A DNA stretch of 64,000 nt from Levilactobacillus cerevisiae (GTDB lineage Bacteria; Bacillota; Bacilli; Lactobacillales; Lactobacillaceae). The stretch is taken from assembly GCF_003946245.1 (NCBI RefSeq), contig NZ_RHNN01000022.1, positions 1 to 64,000 on the forward strand, read 5' to 3'. The notes below the pieces were generated by a model. The model was not told where the DNA came from. It searched no databases and saw nothing but the letters and a program-made list of their open reading frames with translations. Positions within the stretch are counted from its first letter, which is position 1. Every line of letters starts with the position of its first letter. Shown in pieces: positions 1-8,442 of this stretch. The position numbers and the translations under genes are program-made.

Positions 1-2
1 CA

Positions 3-209
3 TTCTTTGATTATACAAAAATATCCGTTGCCAGTAATCAAATTCATTTGATTACCAACAACAGATATTTTAGAACCGTTAATGCTCAGGACCTAAGCGG
101 CTCGCTCCGCACTCTTTTACCACAAAAAACGCCCCCAGACCTGCATCCGGGAGCGTTACTTGATTTTAAACGTAAATTAGTTGGCTTATCTAAGCTATTT
201 CTAGTTTAG
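3..209 (+). CDS. Possible 3' end of an unidentified gene (partial)
   Basis: One frame is open from the window edge to a TAG at 207-209. Its first 40 or so residues read like a protein (alternating beta-type residues, a NRYFRTV stretch, then DLSGSL). The last third runs through the hairpin that terminates the opposite gene, which is unusual for real coding sequence. No family is recognised. It could be the tail of a convergent gene or a chance open frame. Confidence 0.22.
   Translation, partial: FFDYTKISVASNQIHLITNNRYFRTVNAQDLSGSLRTLLPQKTPPDLHPGALLDFKRKLVGLSKLFLV
124..158 (-). terminator. Rho-independent terminator of the LysM gene
   Basis: Read on the minus strand, a GC-rich hairpin (AACGCTCCC pairing with GGGGGCGTT) is followed by a run of six T, about 50 bases after the stop of the LysM gene. 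Confidence 0.75.
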
Positions 210-784
210 TACCAGCCGTTTGCTTGCCAGAAGGCTTGGGCTGCTGTCCATGAGCCGTAACGGGAAGCAACGTATGAGTTGGCTACCTTTTCTTGGTTGG
301 CAGCTGAGTAGTCGCCGTTCAAGTAGGAAGAGCTCAATTGGTACTTGCCAATGTATTGGCCATTAGTTGCTGAGTATGAACCGCCAGATTCCTTGTTAGC
401 GATCCAAGCCTTAGCACTTGCGTCTGAACCAGACACGCCAGTTGAAGCAGTCGTGCTGCTTGATTGGGTCTTGTTGGTCGTTGCTTGGCTAGTTTGGTTG
501 TAGCTCTTAGTAGAAACGCTTGCTGAACTCGTGGTTGCGGCTTGCGTACTGTTAGGCACGTTCAAGGTTTGACCCACGTAGATCAAGCTGGAGTTGCTGA
601 GGCTGTTAGCCTTTTCGATAGCACTAACGGATGAATCGTACTTGTTAGCTAATGACCAAACAGAATCCCCCTGCTTGACCGTAACGTTTGAATCGGCGTT
701 GGCCGTTTCGTTAGTGGCGAAGATACCGGCGCCGACAACAGCAACCGTTCCTAATGTCGTAACTAAAGCTTTTTTGATATTCAT
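206..784 (-). CDS. Secreted LysM protein with Apf/lysozyme-like C-terminus
   Basis: A 192-residue exported wall protein. Residues 1-30 form a signal peptide ending in ANA-D. Residues 34-77 are one LysM peptidoglycan-binding module. A Ser/Thr/Gln-rich linker follows, and the last 70 residues carry the ANKESGG...GKYQL...Y pattern of the aggregation-promoting-factor/transglycosylase-like domains of lactobacilli. The Glu of KESGG would be the catalytic acid if the domain is active. LysM anchors the protein to peptidoglycan without covalent linkage. The gene is monocistronic with its own terminator, and AAAGGAGG lies about 13 bases before the ATG. Architecture is clear; hydrolytic activity versus a purely structural role is inferred. 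Confidence 0.85.
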   Translation of the reverse strand: MNIKKALVTTLGTVAVVGAGIFATNETANADSNVTVKQGDSVWSLANKYDSSVSAIEKANSLSNSSLIYVGQTLNVPNSTQAATTSSASVSTKSYNQTSQATTNKTQSSSTTASTGVSGSDASAKAWIANKESGGSYSATNGQYIGKYQLSSSYLNGDYSAANQEKVANSYVASRYGSWTAAQAFWQANGWY

Positions 785-1479
785 AATAGATGAATGTCCT
801 CCTTTGTTTGCTTAACGGCTTTTAGAATAACCGATGGTTGTGTCATTTAGGTTGGCGTTACGTTACGCCAGTATTAAGAAAAATATTACAGTATGACATT
901 TCGTAATATTTGTAACCCTGCTGTCATATAAAGCGCTTTTTCGGCCCCTTTTTTGCCCATTTTGGTCGAAACGGGGCTGGTTTTTAAGTGCTTCTTGCAC
1001 TGAATTTCCCCAAAAATTTGTCATATTTCATGAAAATTCGATGAAATTCTGACTTTTTTACGACGATTTTCATGGTTCTGCTTATTAACAGTTAAGTAAA
1101 ATCGGTCGATTCACCTCCAAATTCCGTCGCCAAATCCGGAAAATTTTAGACAATTCTGGCCGCAAAAATAAAAGCAATACTCACCAGCCATCAGTGAGGT
1201 AGAAAATAAATTTCGTTATATTATAGTAGAAACTGATCAATTACCTTGCCCTTAACCCAACAATTAACCGCTCCCAACTACCGCAAAGACGCCTGCCCTA
1301 AGTAGCCAACTAAGCTCTCGCACTGTCTCAGACGCTAATTTAAGCTGGAACGCTGTGGGTACTCTAAATTGGCCTCACTGACCCCCACCTAGACCGTGCC
1401 TCATTTTAATAGACAAACGTTGCCAGTCCAGCGATGGTTAGGGCAATATCATGGTAAAAACCAGTTGTAACCGGAGGAG
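785..1479. other. Long upstream region with no gene seen
   Basis: No convincing coding frame was found in about 700 bases upstream of the LysM gene. The part nearest the gene is AT-rich and must hold its promoter, but I could not fix -35/-10 boxes with confidence. Confidence 0.5.
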
Positions 1480-1643
1480 GCCAGAGATGCAGGCAGCTGT
1501 GACGACGGCGTTAGCTGAGTGATCTGCTCAGGTTACGCCGTGGGACGCGTTTGGAGACCGGTGCTCTTTACCGGGCTTCAAACCGAGCCGGAGGACCGCT
1601 CCTCAGGCCGCAGGCGGTCCCCACAGCAGCCGGAATCTCTGGC
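1480..1643 (+). repeat. Family A structured element, copy A1
   Basis: Imperfect palindrome closed by GCCAGAGAT (1480-1488) and ATCTCTGGC (1635-1643). Inside are hairpin P2 (ACGGCGTTAGCTGAG pairing with CTCAGGTTACGCCGT), hairpin P3 (GTTTGGAG with CTTCAAAC) and hairpin P4 containing GGACCGC and CAGGC, then the conserved CCCACAGC. The order matches the other family A copies although the stems differ in sequence. It lies 3' of adhE. A short open frame across it is judged non-coding. Confidence 0.7.
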
Positions 1644-1724
1644 AGCCGCAGGTGGCAAATTTCGCCTAATTTTATGGCTTGAATCTCTGTTAGCTGGGCC
1701 GTGCAACTTCTTTGGGATTTTACG

Positions 1725-1760
1725 TAAAAAAGCTAGCCGGCAGTGATGCACCGGCTAGCT
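1725..1760 (-). terminator. Rho-independent terminator of adhE
   Basis: Near-perfect hairpin AGCTAGCCGG / CCGGCTAGCT with a ten-base loop, followed on the minus strand by T6, 15 bases after the adhE stop codon. Confidence 0.85.
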
Positions 1761-1774
1761 TCACAGGTCAGACG

Positions 1775-4393
1775 TTATTTTTCAACGTTCTTCCCGTCAT
1801 ATTCATCAATCATGATTTGCTTCAATTCGGAAACGAGTGGTTCGCGTGGGTTAGCGGTCGTGCATTGGTCTTCGAAGGCCAGTTCGGCTAATTTGTCGAC
1901 GGCTTTATCGAAGTGGGCCTTGTCTACGCCGTTCGCCTTCAAGCTCAAGGTAACGTCAACTGAGTGAGCCAAGTCGATAATCTTGTTGACTAAGGCTTCC
2001 TTCAGTTCTTCCTTGGTCGTTCCTGGCAAGCCGAGGTAGCGCGCGATTTGCGCGTAGTCTTCGTCAGCCCGGAAGTATTCGTACTTAGGCCACATGGTCA
2101 GCTTCGTTGGTTCCTTGAAGTTGTAACGGATCACGTGTGGCAAAGTGATGGCAATGGCTAAACCATGAGGCAAGCCAAATTCCCCACCCAGTTTGTGGGC
2201 GATTGAGTGGTCAACCCCGAGGAAGGCGTTGGCAAATGCCATCCCGGCCAGCGTTGACGCGTTGTGCATTTCTTCTCTGGCAGTGATGTCGCCGTTGTAA
2301 GAGTTGGTCAGGTTGTCCATCACTAATTTAATAGCTTGCAGAGACCATGGCCGCGTGTAATCTGACGCCATGTTTGACACGTAGGATTCGATGGCGTGGG
2401 TCAAGACGTCCAGTCCAGAGTAAGCAACGGTCTTCTTAGGAACCGTTTCGATAAACTGGGAGTCCACGATTGCCACGTCAGGGGTCAACGCGTAGTCGGC
2501 CAGTGGGTATTTCACGTGGGTCTTGGAGTCGGTGATCACGGAGAATGGCGTGACTTCAGAACCAGTCCCAGAGGTCGTTGGAATCGCAACGAATTGGGCC
2601 TTGTGTGGCTTGTTAAACTTGTAAGCCCGCTTCCGGATGTCCAAGAATTTCTGCTTGGCGCCGAAGAAACTTGCTTCTGGGTCTTCGTAGAATAACCACA
2701 TGTTCTTGGCGGCATCCATGGCGGAGCCCCCACCTAAAGCAACGATCGTGTCAGGCTTGAACATCCGCATCTGTGTGACCCCACGGTTAACCGTGTCGGT
2801 CGTTGGGTCGGGTTCAACGTCGGAGAACAGGGAGTATTCGATGCCGTCTGGTTGGCGCTTCAGTTCGTTCAGCACCGTATCGATGTAGCCCAATTCAACC
2901 ATCGCTGGGTCGGTCACCAGGAAGACACGCTTGATGCCAGGCATGTCGTCGAGGTAACGGACGGACGTCTTTTCAAAGTAAACTCGAGGTAATTTAATCC
3001 ACTGCATATTATTTCGCCGCTTTGCAATCGTTTTGATGTTCAACAGGTCAAATGAGGAAACGTTATGGGACACGGAGTTCTTACCCCATGAACCGGTACC
3101 TAAGGTCAATGAAGGCACCATTTCGTTGTAGAGGTTCCCAATCCCACCAATGGCGGATGGCGTGTTGACCAGTACCCGGCTAGCCTTCATCTTGATACCA
3201 AATTCGGTAGCTAAATCGTCGTCCATGGTGTGGATGGCAGCCGTATGGCCCAGCCCACCGAAGTGTAGCAGTTGGTCACAGAGGTCAAAGGCATTTTCCT
3301 TGCTGGTCGCCTTGTAAACGGAGATCATTGGGCATAACTTTTCTTGAGACAGTGGGAACTTAGGACCAACGCCGGTGATTTCAGCAGCGAGCACCTTGGT
3401 GTCAGCTGGAATCTTGATGCCGGCCATGTCAGCGATTTTCTGAGCGGACATCCCGGGAACGGGGCCCTTAACGCCGCCTTCTGGCTTGAACATGGCTTCG
3501 GCTAAGGCCTTTTCGTCACTCTTCTTAATGAAGAAGACGCCGCGGTCTTGCATTTCTTTCTTGGTTTCCGCGTAAATTTCGTGGTCGATGATGGCACTGT
3601 TTTCAGAAGCACAGACCATCCCGTTATCAAACGTCTTGGATAAGACGATGTCGTAAACGGCCCGCTTGATGTTGGCCGTCTTTTCAATGTAGGCTGGACC
3701 GTTACCAGGACCGACCCCTAAGGCTGGCTTCCCGGTTGAGTAAGCGGCCTTGACCATGCCAGGACCACCGGTAGCCAAGACGCTGGCAACCATGGGGTGG
3801 TTCATCAAAGCAGTAGTGGCTTCGATGCTGGGCGTTTCAATCCAGGAAATAACGCCTTCAGGTGCACCAGCGGCGATGGCAGCGTCGCGAACAACTTTGG
3901 CAGCCATGACGGATGACTTCTGGGCTTGTGGGTGAAAGGCGAAGATGATTGGGTTCCGCGTCTTCACAGCAATCAGCGACTTGAACAACGTGGTTGACGT
4001 TGGGTTGGTAACGGGGGTAACCCCAGCTAAGATCCCCAGTGGTTCAGCAACGGTAATCAGTTGACGTTCGTGGTCATCCTTGATGATGCCGACCGTCTTA
4101 TCTTTCTTGATTGAGTGCCAAATTTCTTCGGTCGCAAACATGTTCTTGATGGCTTTGTCTTCCATAACACCCCGACCAGTTTCGTCGAAGGCCGCCTTGG
4201 CCAACTCCATGTGGTGGTCCAGCCCAGCAATCGCCATTTGATGAACGATGTGGTCAACCTTTTCTTGGTCGAAGCTGTCCATCGCACATAAAGCGTCGTG
4301 GGCTTTAGCAGTGAGGCGGTCGATCATTTGGTCCACCGTTTCATTGCTTTCTACTTTTTTAATTTTTGAATTTTCTTTCACGTCTTTTAACAT
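1775..4393 (-). CDS. adhE: Bifunctional acetaldehyde-CoA/alcohol dehydrogenase
   Basis: 872 residues, the usual AdhE length. Residues 1 to about 440 are a CoA-acylating aldehyde dehydrogenase with the catalytic Cys in VCASENS near residue 257. Residues from about 460 are an iron-dependent alcohol dehydrogenase with GGGSAMDAAK, an SGTGSE motif and the metal-binding His cluster around DHSIAHKLGG and PHGLA. It reduces acetyl-CoA to ethanol through acetaldehyde in the cytosol, reoxidising two NADH, a main electron sink of heterofermentation. AdhE oligomerises as spirosomes in other species. The gene is monocistronic with a terminator. Two Rex-like boxes and a cre-like site lie upstream, fitting control by NADH/NAD ratio and sugar. 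Confidence 0.97.
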   Translation of the reverse strand: MLKDVKENSKIKKVESNETVDQMIDRLTAKAHDALCAMDSFDQEKVDHIVHQMAIAGLDHHMELAKAAFDETGRGVMEDKAIKNMFATEEIWHSIKKDKTVGIIKDDHERQLITVAEPLGILAGVTPVTNPTSTTLFKSLIAVKTRNPIIFAFHPQAQKSSVMAAKVVRDAAIAAGAPEGVISWIETPSIEATTALMNHPMVASVLATGGPGMVKAAYSTGKPALGVGPGNGPAYIEKTANIKRAVYDIVLSKTFDNGMVCASENSAIIDHEIYAETKKEMQDRGVFFIKKSDEKALAEAMFKPEGGVKGPVPGMSAQKIADMAGIKIPADTKVLAAEITGVGPKFPLSQEKLCPMISVYKATSKENAFDLCDQLLHFGGLGHTAAIHTMDDDLATEFGIKMKASRVLVNTPSAIGGIGNLYNEMVPSLTLGTGSWGKNSVSHNVSSFDLLNIKTIAKRRNNMQWIKLPRVYFEKTSVRYLDDMPGIKRVFLVTDPAMVELGYIDTVLNELKRQPDGIEYSLFSDVEPDPTTDTVNRGVTQMRMFKPDTIVALGGGSAMDAAKNMWLFYEDPEASFFGAKQKFLDIRKRAYKFNKPHKAQFVAIPTTSGTGSEVTPFSVITDSKTHVKYPLADYALTPDVAIVDSQFIETVPKKTVAYSGLDVLTHAIESYVSNMASDYTRPWSLQAIKLVMDNLTNSYNGDITAREEMHNASTLAGMAFANAFLGVDHSIAHKLGGEFGLPHGLAIAITLPHVIRYNFKEPTKLTMWPKYEYFRADEDYAQIARYLGLPGTTKEELKEALVNKIIDLAHSVDVTLSLKANGVDKAHFDKAVDKLAELAFEDQCTTANPREPLVSELKQIMIDEYDGKNVEK

Positions 4394-4478
4394 TCTTATG
4401 CCTCCATTTTTGAAAACACCTTGTTAACTTCTTCACGAGATATATCATATCATGATTTTGAAATTCCGCAAGCCCTTT

Positions 4479-4496
4479 TTGTTAAAATTATCACAA
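4479..4496. promoter_or_regulatory. Rex-like operator upstream of adhE
   Basis: TTGTTAAAATTATCACAA matches the redox repressor consensus TTGTGA-N6-TCACAA except at one core position in the left arm. It lies 86-103 bases before the adhE start. Rex control of adhE is well established in Gram-positive bacteria; here it is inferred from the motif. Confidence 0.65.
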
Positions 4497-4550
4497 TTAA
4501 TTCGTTCGCCTGCTTAACCCTATCGCAGCAGTACTTACAGCTGTCTGAAA

Positions 4551-4564
4551 TGTAAGCGCATACA
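4551..4564. promoter_or_regulatory. cre-like CcpA site upstream of adhE
   Basis: TGTAAGCGCATACA fits the catabolite-responsive element consensus TGWAANCGNTNWCA at all but one position. It lies about 160 bases before adhE, between the two Rex-like boxes. Confidence 0.5.
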
Positions 4565-4596
4565 TGCTCGTCAAAACTTTTTCACGGTAAATAAGG

Positions 4597-4614
4597 CTGT
4601 GAATTAAATCACGA
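4597..4614. promoter_or_regulatory. Second Rex-like box upstream of adhE
   Basis: CTGTGAATTAAATCACGA has the TGTGA-N6-TCACA form with one mismatch in the right arm. It sits 118 bases upstream of the first box. Confidence 0.4.
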
Positions 4615-4799
4615 CCCAACCTTTTCATTTTCATAGTTAGCCGTAAAAACAGGCTAACCACAAGAAATTTTATGCAGCGGTTCCGGCAGTTAACGAAGCA
4701 GAAGCAAACATTCAGCTATTTTCTTGCCTGGCATCCCCAGGATTATGCTAAAGTAGTAGTTATGGAAGCCCTTTATTCTTTCAGGCATAAGTATAGAAA

Positions 4800-4995
4800 G
4801 TTTAAGGCGGCGAGGAACATGGTAACCTGCAAATCACATTACTCAGTGGTACGAAGCAAGCTTGAAGCCCGCCTTAGGTTCCGGGCGGCCACCACAGCCT
4901 GACGACCAACACAACTACCATAACCATCCCCACCAACCAAGGACCAACGGCAGAAAACGTTCAGAAACAAATATCCGCCACGGTATCATCAACGG
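4800..4995 (+). repeat. Degenerate upstream copy of the tandem family A unit
   Basis: The segment keeps the P4-like remnant (CTTGAAGCCCGCCTTAGG, then CACAGC) and, at 4939-5000, the linker that also separates the two good copies downstream. It appears to be an older third unit of the same tandem array. No coding potential is evident. Confidence 0.4.
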
Positions 4996-5206
4996 ATCCG
5001 TGTCAGCCGCAGGGGTGTTGAAAATAGGTTAAGCCGTGGGAGTTATCTTAGCGGCGGGGGCTTGGCCGCTTAGATAACTGGTAGCTTTGTGACACGCCCC
5101 TAAGTGGCACAAAGCTAAGCCTGAAGACCGCCTTCCAAGCTTCGGGCGCCCGCCCACAGCGTTCCGACCTATTTTCAACGCCCCGGAGGCGGAAGCCGCC
5201 ATCAAC
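4996..5206 (+). repeat. Family A structured element, copy A2a (tandem unit 1)
   Basis: Outer stem GGGGTGTTGAAAATAGGTT (5012-5030) pairs with the segment at 5166-5184. P2 is AGTTATCTTAGCGGC with GCCGCTTAGATAACT, P3 is AGCTTTGTG with CACAAAGCT, and P4 holds GAAGACCGC. CCCACAGCG closes the core. The unit repeats almost identically 282 bases downstream. Confidence 0.75.
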
Positions 5207-5277
5207 CAAACACACCACCCTAAGGACCAACGGCAGAAAACGTTCAGGAACAAATATCCCCCGCGGTATCAGCAATG

Positions 5278-5488
5278 ATCCGTGTCAGCCGCAGGGGTGT
5301 TGAAAATAGGTTAAGCCGTGGGAGTTATCTTAGCGGCGGGGGCTTGGCCGCTTAGATAACTGGTAGCTTTGTGACACGCCCCTAAGTGGCACAAAGCTAA
5401 GCCCGAAGACCGCCTTCCAGGCTTCAGGCGTCCGCCCACAGCGTTCCAACCTATTTTCAACACCCCGGAGGCGGAAGCCGCCATCAAC
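5278..5488 (+). repeat. Family A structured element, copy A2b (tandem unit 2)
   Basis: Near-identical to the copy 282 bases upstream. The outer stem GGGGTGTTGAAAATAGGTT pairs perfectly with AACCTATTTTCAACACCCC over 19 bp, whereas the first copy has two changes in its right arm. It ends about 30 bases before the ribosome binding site of the glycerophosphodiesterase gene, so it would lie in or just before that gene's leader. Confidence 0.75.
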
Positions 5489-5534
5489 ATAACCAAAATA
5501 CATAAATATTTGTTACTGAAAGGAGTTGAGGACT

Positions 5535-7328
5535 GTGCAGGCATGGCAGTTCTGGCGGGACGCAACCCGTCACTTTTTCCGACACTGGGGCAGCTACGTC
5601 ACCCTGGTCTTCGTCACCAATCTAGTCATAAGCTACTTAGCGGTACCCGCCTTCACCTGGCTGACGGCGGCGCTGATGCAGTGGCAAAACGTGCCCTACG
5701 TGTCGTACACCAACATCGGCGCGATTGCTCTGAACCATCCCATCGCCATCATTGGCTTATTACTAATTTTATTAGCGGTCGTCACCCTGATCTACTGGCA
5801 ATTTGCCTACCTATTGCTGGGGATCATTAACATTCGGAACGGCCGGCCAGAAACGACCCGGGCCGTGCTGGGCGACACCGTGCGCAGTATCGCCGGCGCT
5901 TCACCGAGCACGTTCCTCTTCTTTATTGGCTACTTCATTATTATCATTCCGTTTGGGAGTGAATTGTTTACGACGCCGCTCCTCAACAAGGCAAAAATTC
6001 CGGCGTTCATCGTCAGCTACCTGATGGCCAATCCCATCTGGGCGGTGCTCATGGCCATTTTTTACGTGGTTGCGGCCTACCTGGGGATTCGACTCATTGC
6101 CGTGTTACCGTTGATGATGATCGACCACTACCACAGCCGCGAGGCCATTCGCCTGAGTTGGCAGCGGACCCGCCGCAATTTTTGGAACTACTTTAGCAAA
6201 ATTATTGTGACGTTGGTGCTGGTCAGTATCGCCGTCTTTATCATCTACGCGGCGCTGTACCTGGGGCAGTTGCTGTTTGATAAGACCCACTTCGGCCTGA
6301 TTGCGGCGACCGCCAACCTTTTCTTAATGGAAGTTATTACGGAATTTATCGTCTGCTACTCAACGGTGCTGTTCATGATGGTCATCCTCAGCAGTCACGA
6401 CGCCCACCAACGGACGCCACTCTCCCTGTTTAGTTTCCGCGAGCCAGCGAAGACCAAGCTGCGGACCCGACTCCTGATTACGAGCGGACTGGTCATCATC
6501 AGTGCCGCGTTGGTTGGGTTTAACCTGATTTATCTAAATGGCCTCGCCATGAGTAAGCCCCTGACGATTGCGCACCGGGGCGTCGACAACGGCAACGGCG
6601 TGCAGAACACGATTCCGGCCATGGTCAAGACCAGCAAGGAAAAGCCAGACTACGTGGAAATGGATATCCGGATGACCAAGGATCACCAGTTTGTGGTCAT
6701 GCACGATGCCAATTTGAAAGCCCTGGCCAACATCAATAAGTCCGTGTCCAAAATGACGCTGAAGCAGCTGACCCAGGTGACCGTCACCGAAAACGGCTAC
6801 CAGGCCAAGGTTCCCAGCTTCAACCACTACCTGAACACGGCAATCAAGCACCACCAGAAATTACTGATTGAAATCAAAACGGGCGGTGCGGATACCAAGG
6901 ACCTGCCCGAGCGCTTCTACCGGCAGTTTGGGAGCCGGATCATGGCCAACGGCGAGCAGGTGCACACGCTCAGTTATAAAATTATGAATAAACTGAAAAA
7001 AGAGCACCCGCAGCTGTTTGTCAGCTACATCATGCCCTACAACCTGACGTTCCCGCAAACCCGGGCCAACGCCTATACCATGGAATCCACGACCTTGAAC
7101 GACACCTTTATCGATCAGGCCGACCGCGAGCATAAGAAGGTTTATGCTTGGGATATTGATACCGTCACCAATTTGGACCAAATGATGTTCATGGGTGTCA
7201 ACGGCGTCATCACCAACAACCTGTCCGTGATTCAACAAGAAATCAAGGACAACACGGATCATCCGAGCTACGCCAACTTACTTTTGACGTTTATGAATGA
7301 TTTGTCGTTGGAGACGCAGACGCAATAA
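5535..7328 (+). CDS. Membrane-anchored glycerophosphodiester phosphodiesterase
   Basis: The GTG at 5535 is preferred: GAAAGGAG (5518-5525) lies nine bases before it, but directly abuts an in-frame TTG at 5526. About 597 residues. The N-terminal half has several hydrophobic segments (GDPD-associated membrane domain). From about residue 343 comes the catalytic GDPD domain with HRG, EMDIR and MHD motifs; the usual Glu of the first motif reads Gln (VQNT). Such enzymes hydrolyse glycerophosphodiesters, or lipoteichoic-acid-type polymers outside the membrane, to glycerol-3-phosphate. The real substrate cannot be read from sequence. Terminator follows. Confidence 0.88.
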   Translation: MQAWQFWRDATRHFFRHWGSYVTLVFVTNLVISYLAVPAFTWLTAALMQWQNVPYVSYTNIGAIALNHPIAIIGLLLILLAVVTLIYWQFAYLLLGIINIRNGRPETTRAVLGDTVRSIAGASPSTFLFFIGYFIIIIPFGSELFTTPLLNKAKIPAFIVSYLMANPIWAVLMAIFYVVAAYLGIRLIAVLPLMMIDHYHSREAIRLSWQRTRRNFWNYFSKIIVTLVLVSIAVFIIYAALYLGQLLFDKTHFGLIAATANLFLMEVITEFIVCYSTVLFMMVILSSHDAHQRTPLSLFSFREPAKTKLRTRLLITSGLVIISAALVGFNLIYLNGLAMSKPLTIAHRGVDNGNGVQNTIPAMVKTSKEKPDYVEMDIRMTKDHQFVVMHDANLKALANINKSVSKMTLKQLTQVTVTENGYQAKVPSFNHYLNTAIKHHQKLLIEIKTGGADTKDLPERFYRQFGSRIMANGEQVHTLSYKIMNKLKKEHPQLFVSYIMPYNLTFPQTRANAYTMESTTLNDTFIDQADREHKKVYAWDIDTVTNLDQMMFMGVNGVITNNLSVIQQEIKDNTDHPSYANLLLTFMNDLSLETQTQ

Positions 7329-7340
7329 GCACAGTCATAT

Positions 7341-7381
7341 AAGCGCGTAACGACTTGAAATGCGGGTCGTTGCGCGCTTTT
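7341..7381 (+). terminator. Terminator after the glycerophosphodiesterase gene
   Basis: Hairpin AAGCGCGTAACGAC with GTCGTTGCGCGCTT, ending in TTTT, 12 bases after the stop codon. Confidence 0.8.
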
Positions 7382-7484
7382 GGATTGCTCGGCAGTAATT
7401 GTCTCGTGGTAAGCGCAGGCTATTCCTTCGACAATGCCTGGCCAAGCCAGTATGCTTAGCTTATTTATAGGAGGAGGTTTCAGG

Positions 7485-7760
7485 ATGACACCCAAGACGC
7501 GCACAATTTCAGTTAGAGTTACCGCCGATCTCAAGGAACGGGCCCAAAAACAGTTAGCCAGGCAAGGACTCACCCTATCAGCGTTCATTCGTCAATCCTT
7601 GATTGTGGCGGCTAACAATGAAGTGGTTAGCTCTGATTTTTACGACTCACCCACAGCCCTAGCAGCCAAAGCGGAAGCCGAGGCCGGTGAAACTGAAACT
7701 ATCGGCTCTCTGCAAGACTTAGGCGACTGGCTGGCAAGTCTTGATGACGCACACGACTAG
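7485..7760 (+). CDS. Ribbon-helix-helix protein, RelB/DinJ-type antitoxin without toxin
   Basis: The ATG at 7485 follows a strong AGGAGGAGG (7469-7478); an upstream in-frame ATG has no such site. 91 residues. Residues 5-50 (TISVRVTADLKERAQKQL, then GLTLSAFIRQSL) fit the RelB/DinJ ribbon-helix-helix fold: a beta strand for DNA contact followed by two helices. The acidic C-terminal part would normally wrap a YafQ/RelE-type toxin. No toxin gene is adjacent on either strand; the next gene is convergent. It may be an orphan antitoxin or a stand-alone regulator. Confidence 0.75.
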   Translation: MTPKTRTISVRVTADLKERAQKQLARQGLTLSAFIRQSLIVAANNEVVSSDFYDSPTALAAKAEAEAGETETIGSLQDLGDWLASLDDAHD

Positions 7761-7792
7761 CCACACTTTAACCTCACAGGCCCCGTCATGCA

Positions 7793-7826
7793 AAAAACAC
7801 CACTCCCCAATCAGGAATGGTGTTTT
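7793..7826. terminator. Bidirectional terminator
   Basis: AAAACACCA...TGGTGTTTT hairpin between two convergent genes, with A-rich and T-rich flanks so that it can work in both directions. Confidence 0.8.
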
Positions 7827-7828
7827 CA

Positions 7829-8353
7829 TTATTTCTTCTCAATTTTACGAATCGGCCGCTTGATCAAGCGTAACAGCTTTTCCGATTGCAGGCGGGAGAC
7901 AACGGCGTCCACCGCGACCTGCATTAATTTTTCGTTCAAATCCTTGGCCGCTGGCTGAACCTGGTCCTCGCCTAAATGGTGGAGGCGGTCCTCCAAGCTG
8001 TCGATGAAGTTGTCGTAGGCCTGCTTGGGATAATCGCCGGCCGTAATCTGGTCAATCCCCGAGCGAACCGTATCCGTCTGAAACATGGGCTTCAGGAGGC
8101 TGATCATTAAAATATCGGTCAGCTGCATGGTCTGATACTTCTTCTTCACTGGTGCCAAAATGACGTTGTGTTTCACGTAATTGTTGATCATCGCTGGCGT
8201 AATCGTGTCGACACCCAGCGGTCCCAACACGTCGTTGATCAGCGCCGTCACTTGGTCCATATACAGGTCAAACTTCGGCAAATCGTCCCACCGAGGTAAC
8301 TTAACGCCGTGCATCTGGTGTTCCCACCGGGTATATTGATTGAAATCAGCCAT
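7829..8353 (-). CDS. DUF1836 family protein
   Basis: 174 residues. The central region PAMINNYVKHNVILAPVKKKY followed by LTDILMISLL is the hallmark of DUF1836, a family with a MerR-like winged-helix look (a helix-turn-helix that chooses an 'unfolded pass' through NYVK and a lysine-rich wing). Function is unknown in the family, probably DNA binding. The GGAAGG ribosome binding site supports the ATG at 8353. Single gene. Confidence 0.8.
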   Translation of the reverse strand: MADFNQYTRWEHQMHGVKLPRWDDLPKFDLYMDQVTALINDVLGPLGVDTITPAMINNYVKHNVILAPVKKKYQTMQLTDILMISLLKPMFQTDTVRSGIDQITAGDYPKQAYDNFIDSLEDRLHHLGEDQVQPAAKDLNEKLMQVAVDAVVSRLQSEKLLRLIKRPIRKIEKK

Positions 8354-8442
8354 GTCTTTTCCCTACCTTCCCGTTTCTACTTTCGATTATAACATATAAT
8401 CTAGTCCTAGCGACTAGCTAAAACATAAAACCGGCAATTGAC

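Noticed and set aside
850-930. WalR box upstream of the LysM gene
   Set aside because: GTAAT/TGTAA motifs occur but not in the required 11-base direct-repeat spacing.
1519-1746. Open frame on the + strand downstream of adhE
   Set aside because: It reads through family A copy A1 and the adhE terminator, has Arg/Gly/Pro-rich chance composition and no ribosome binding site.
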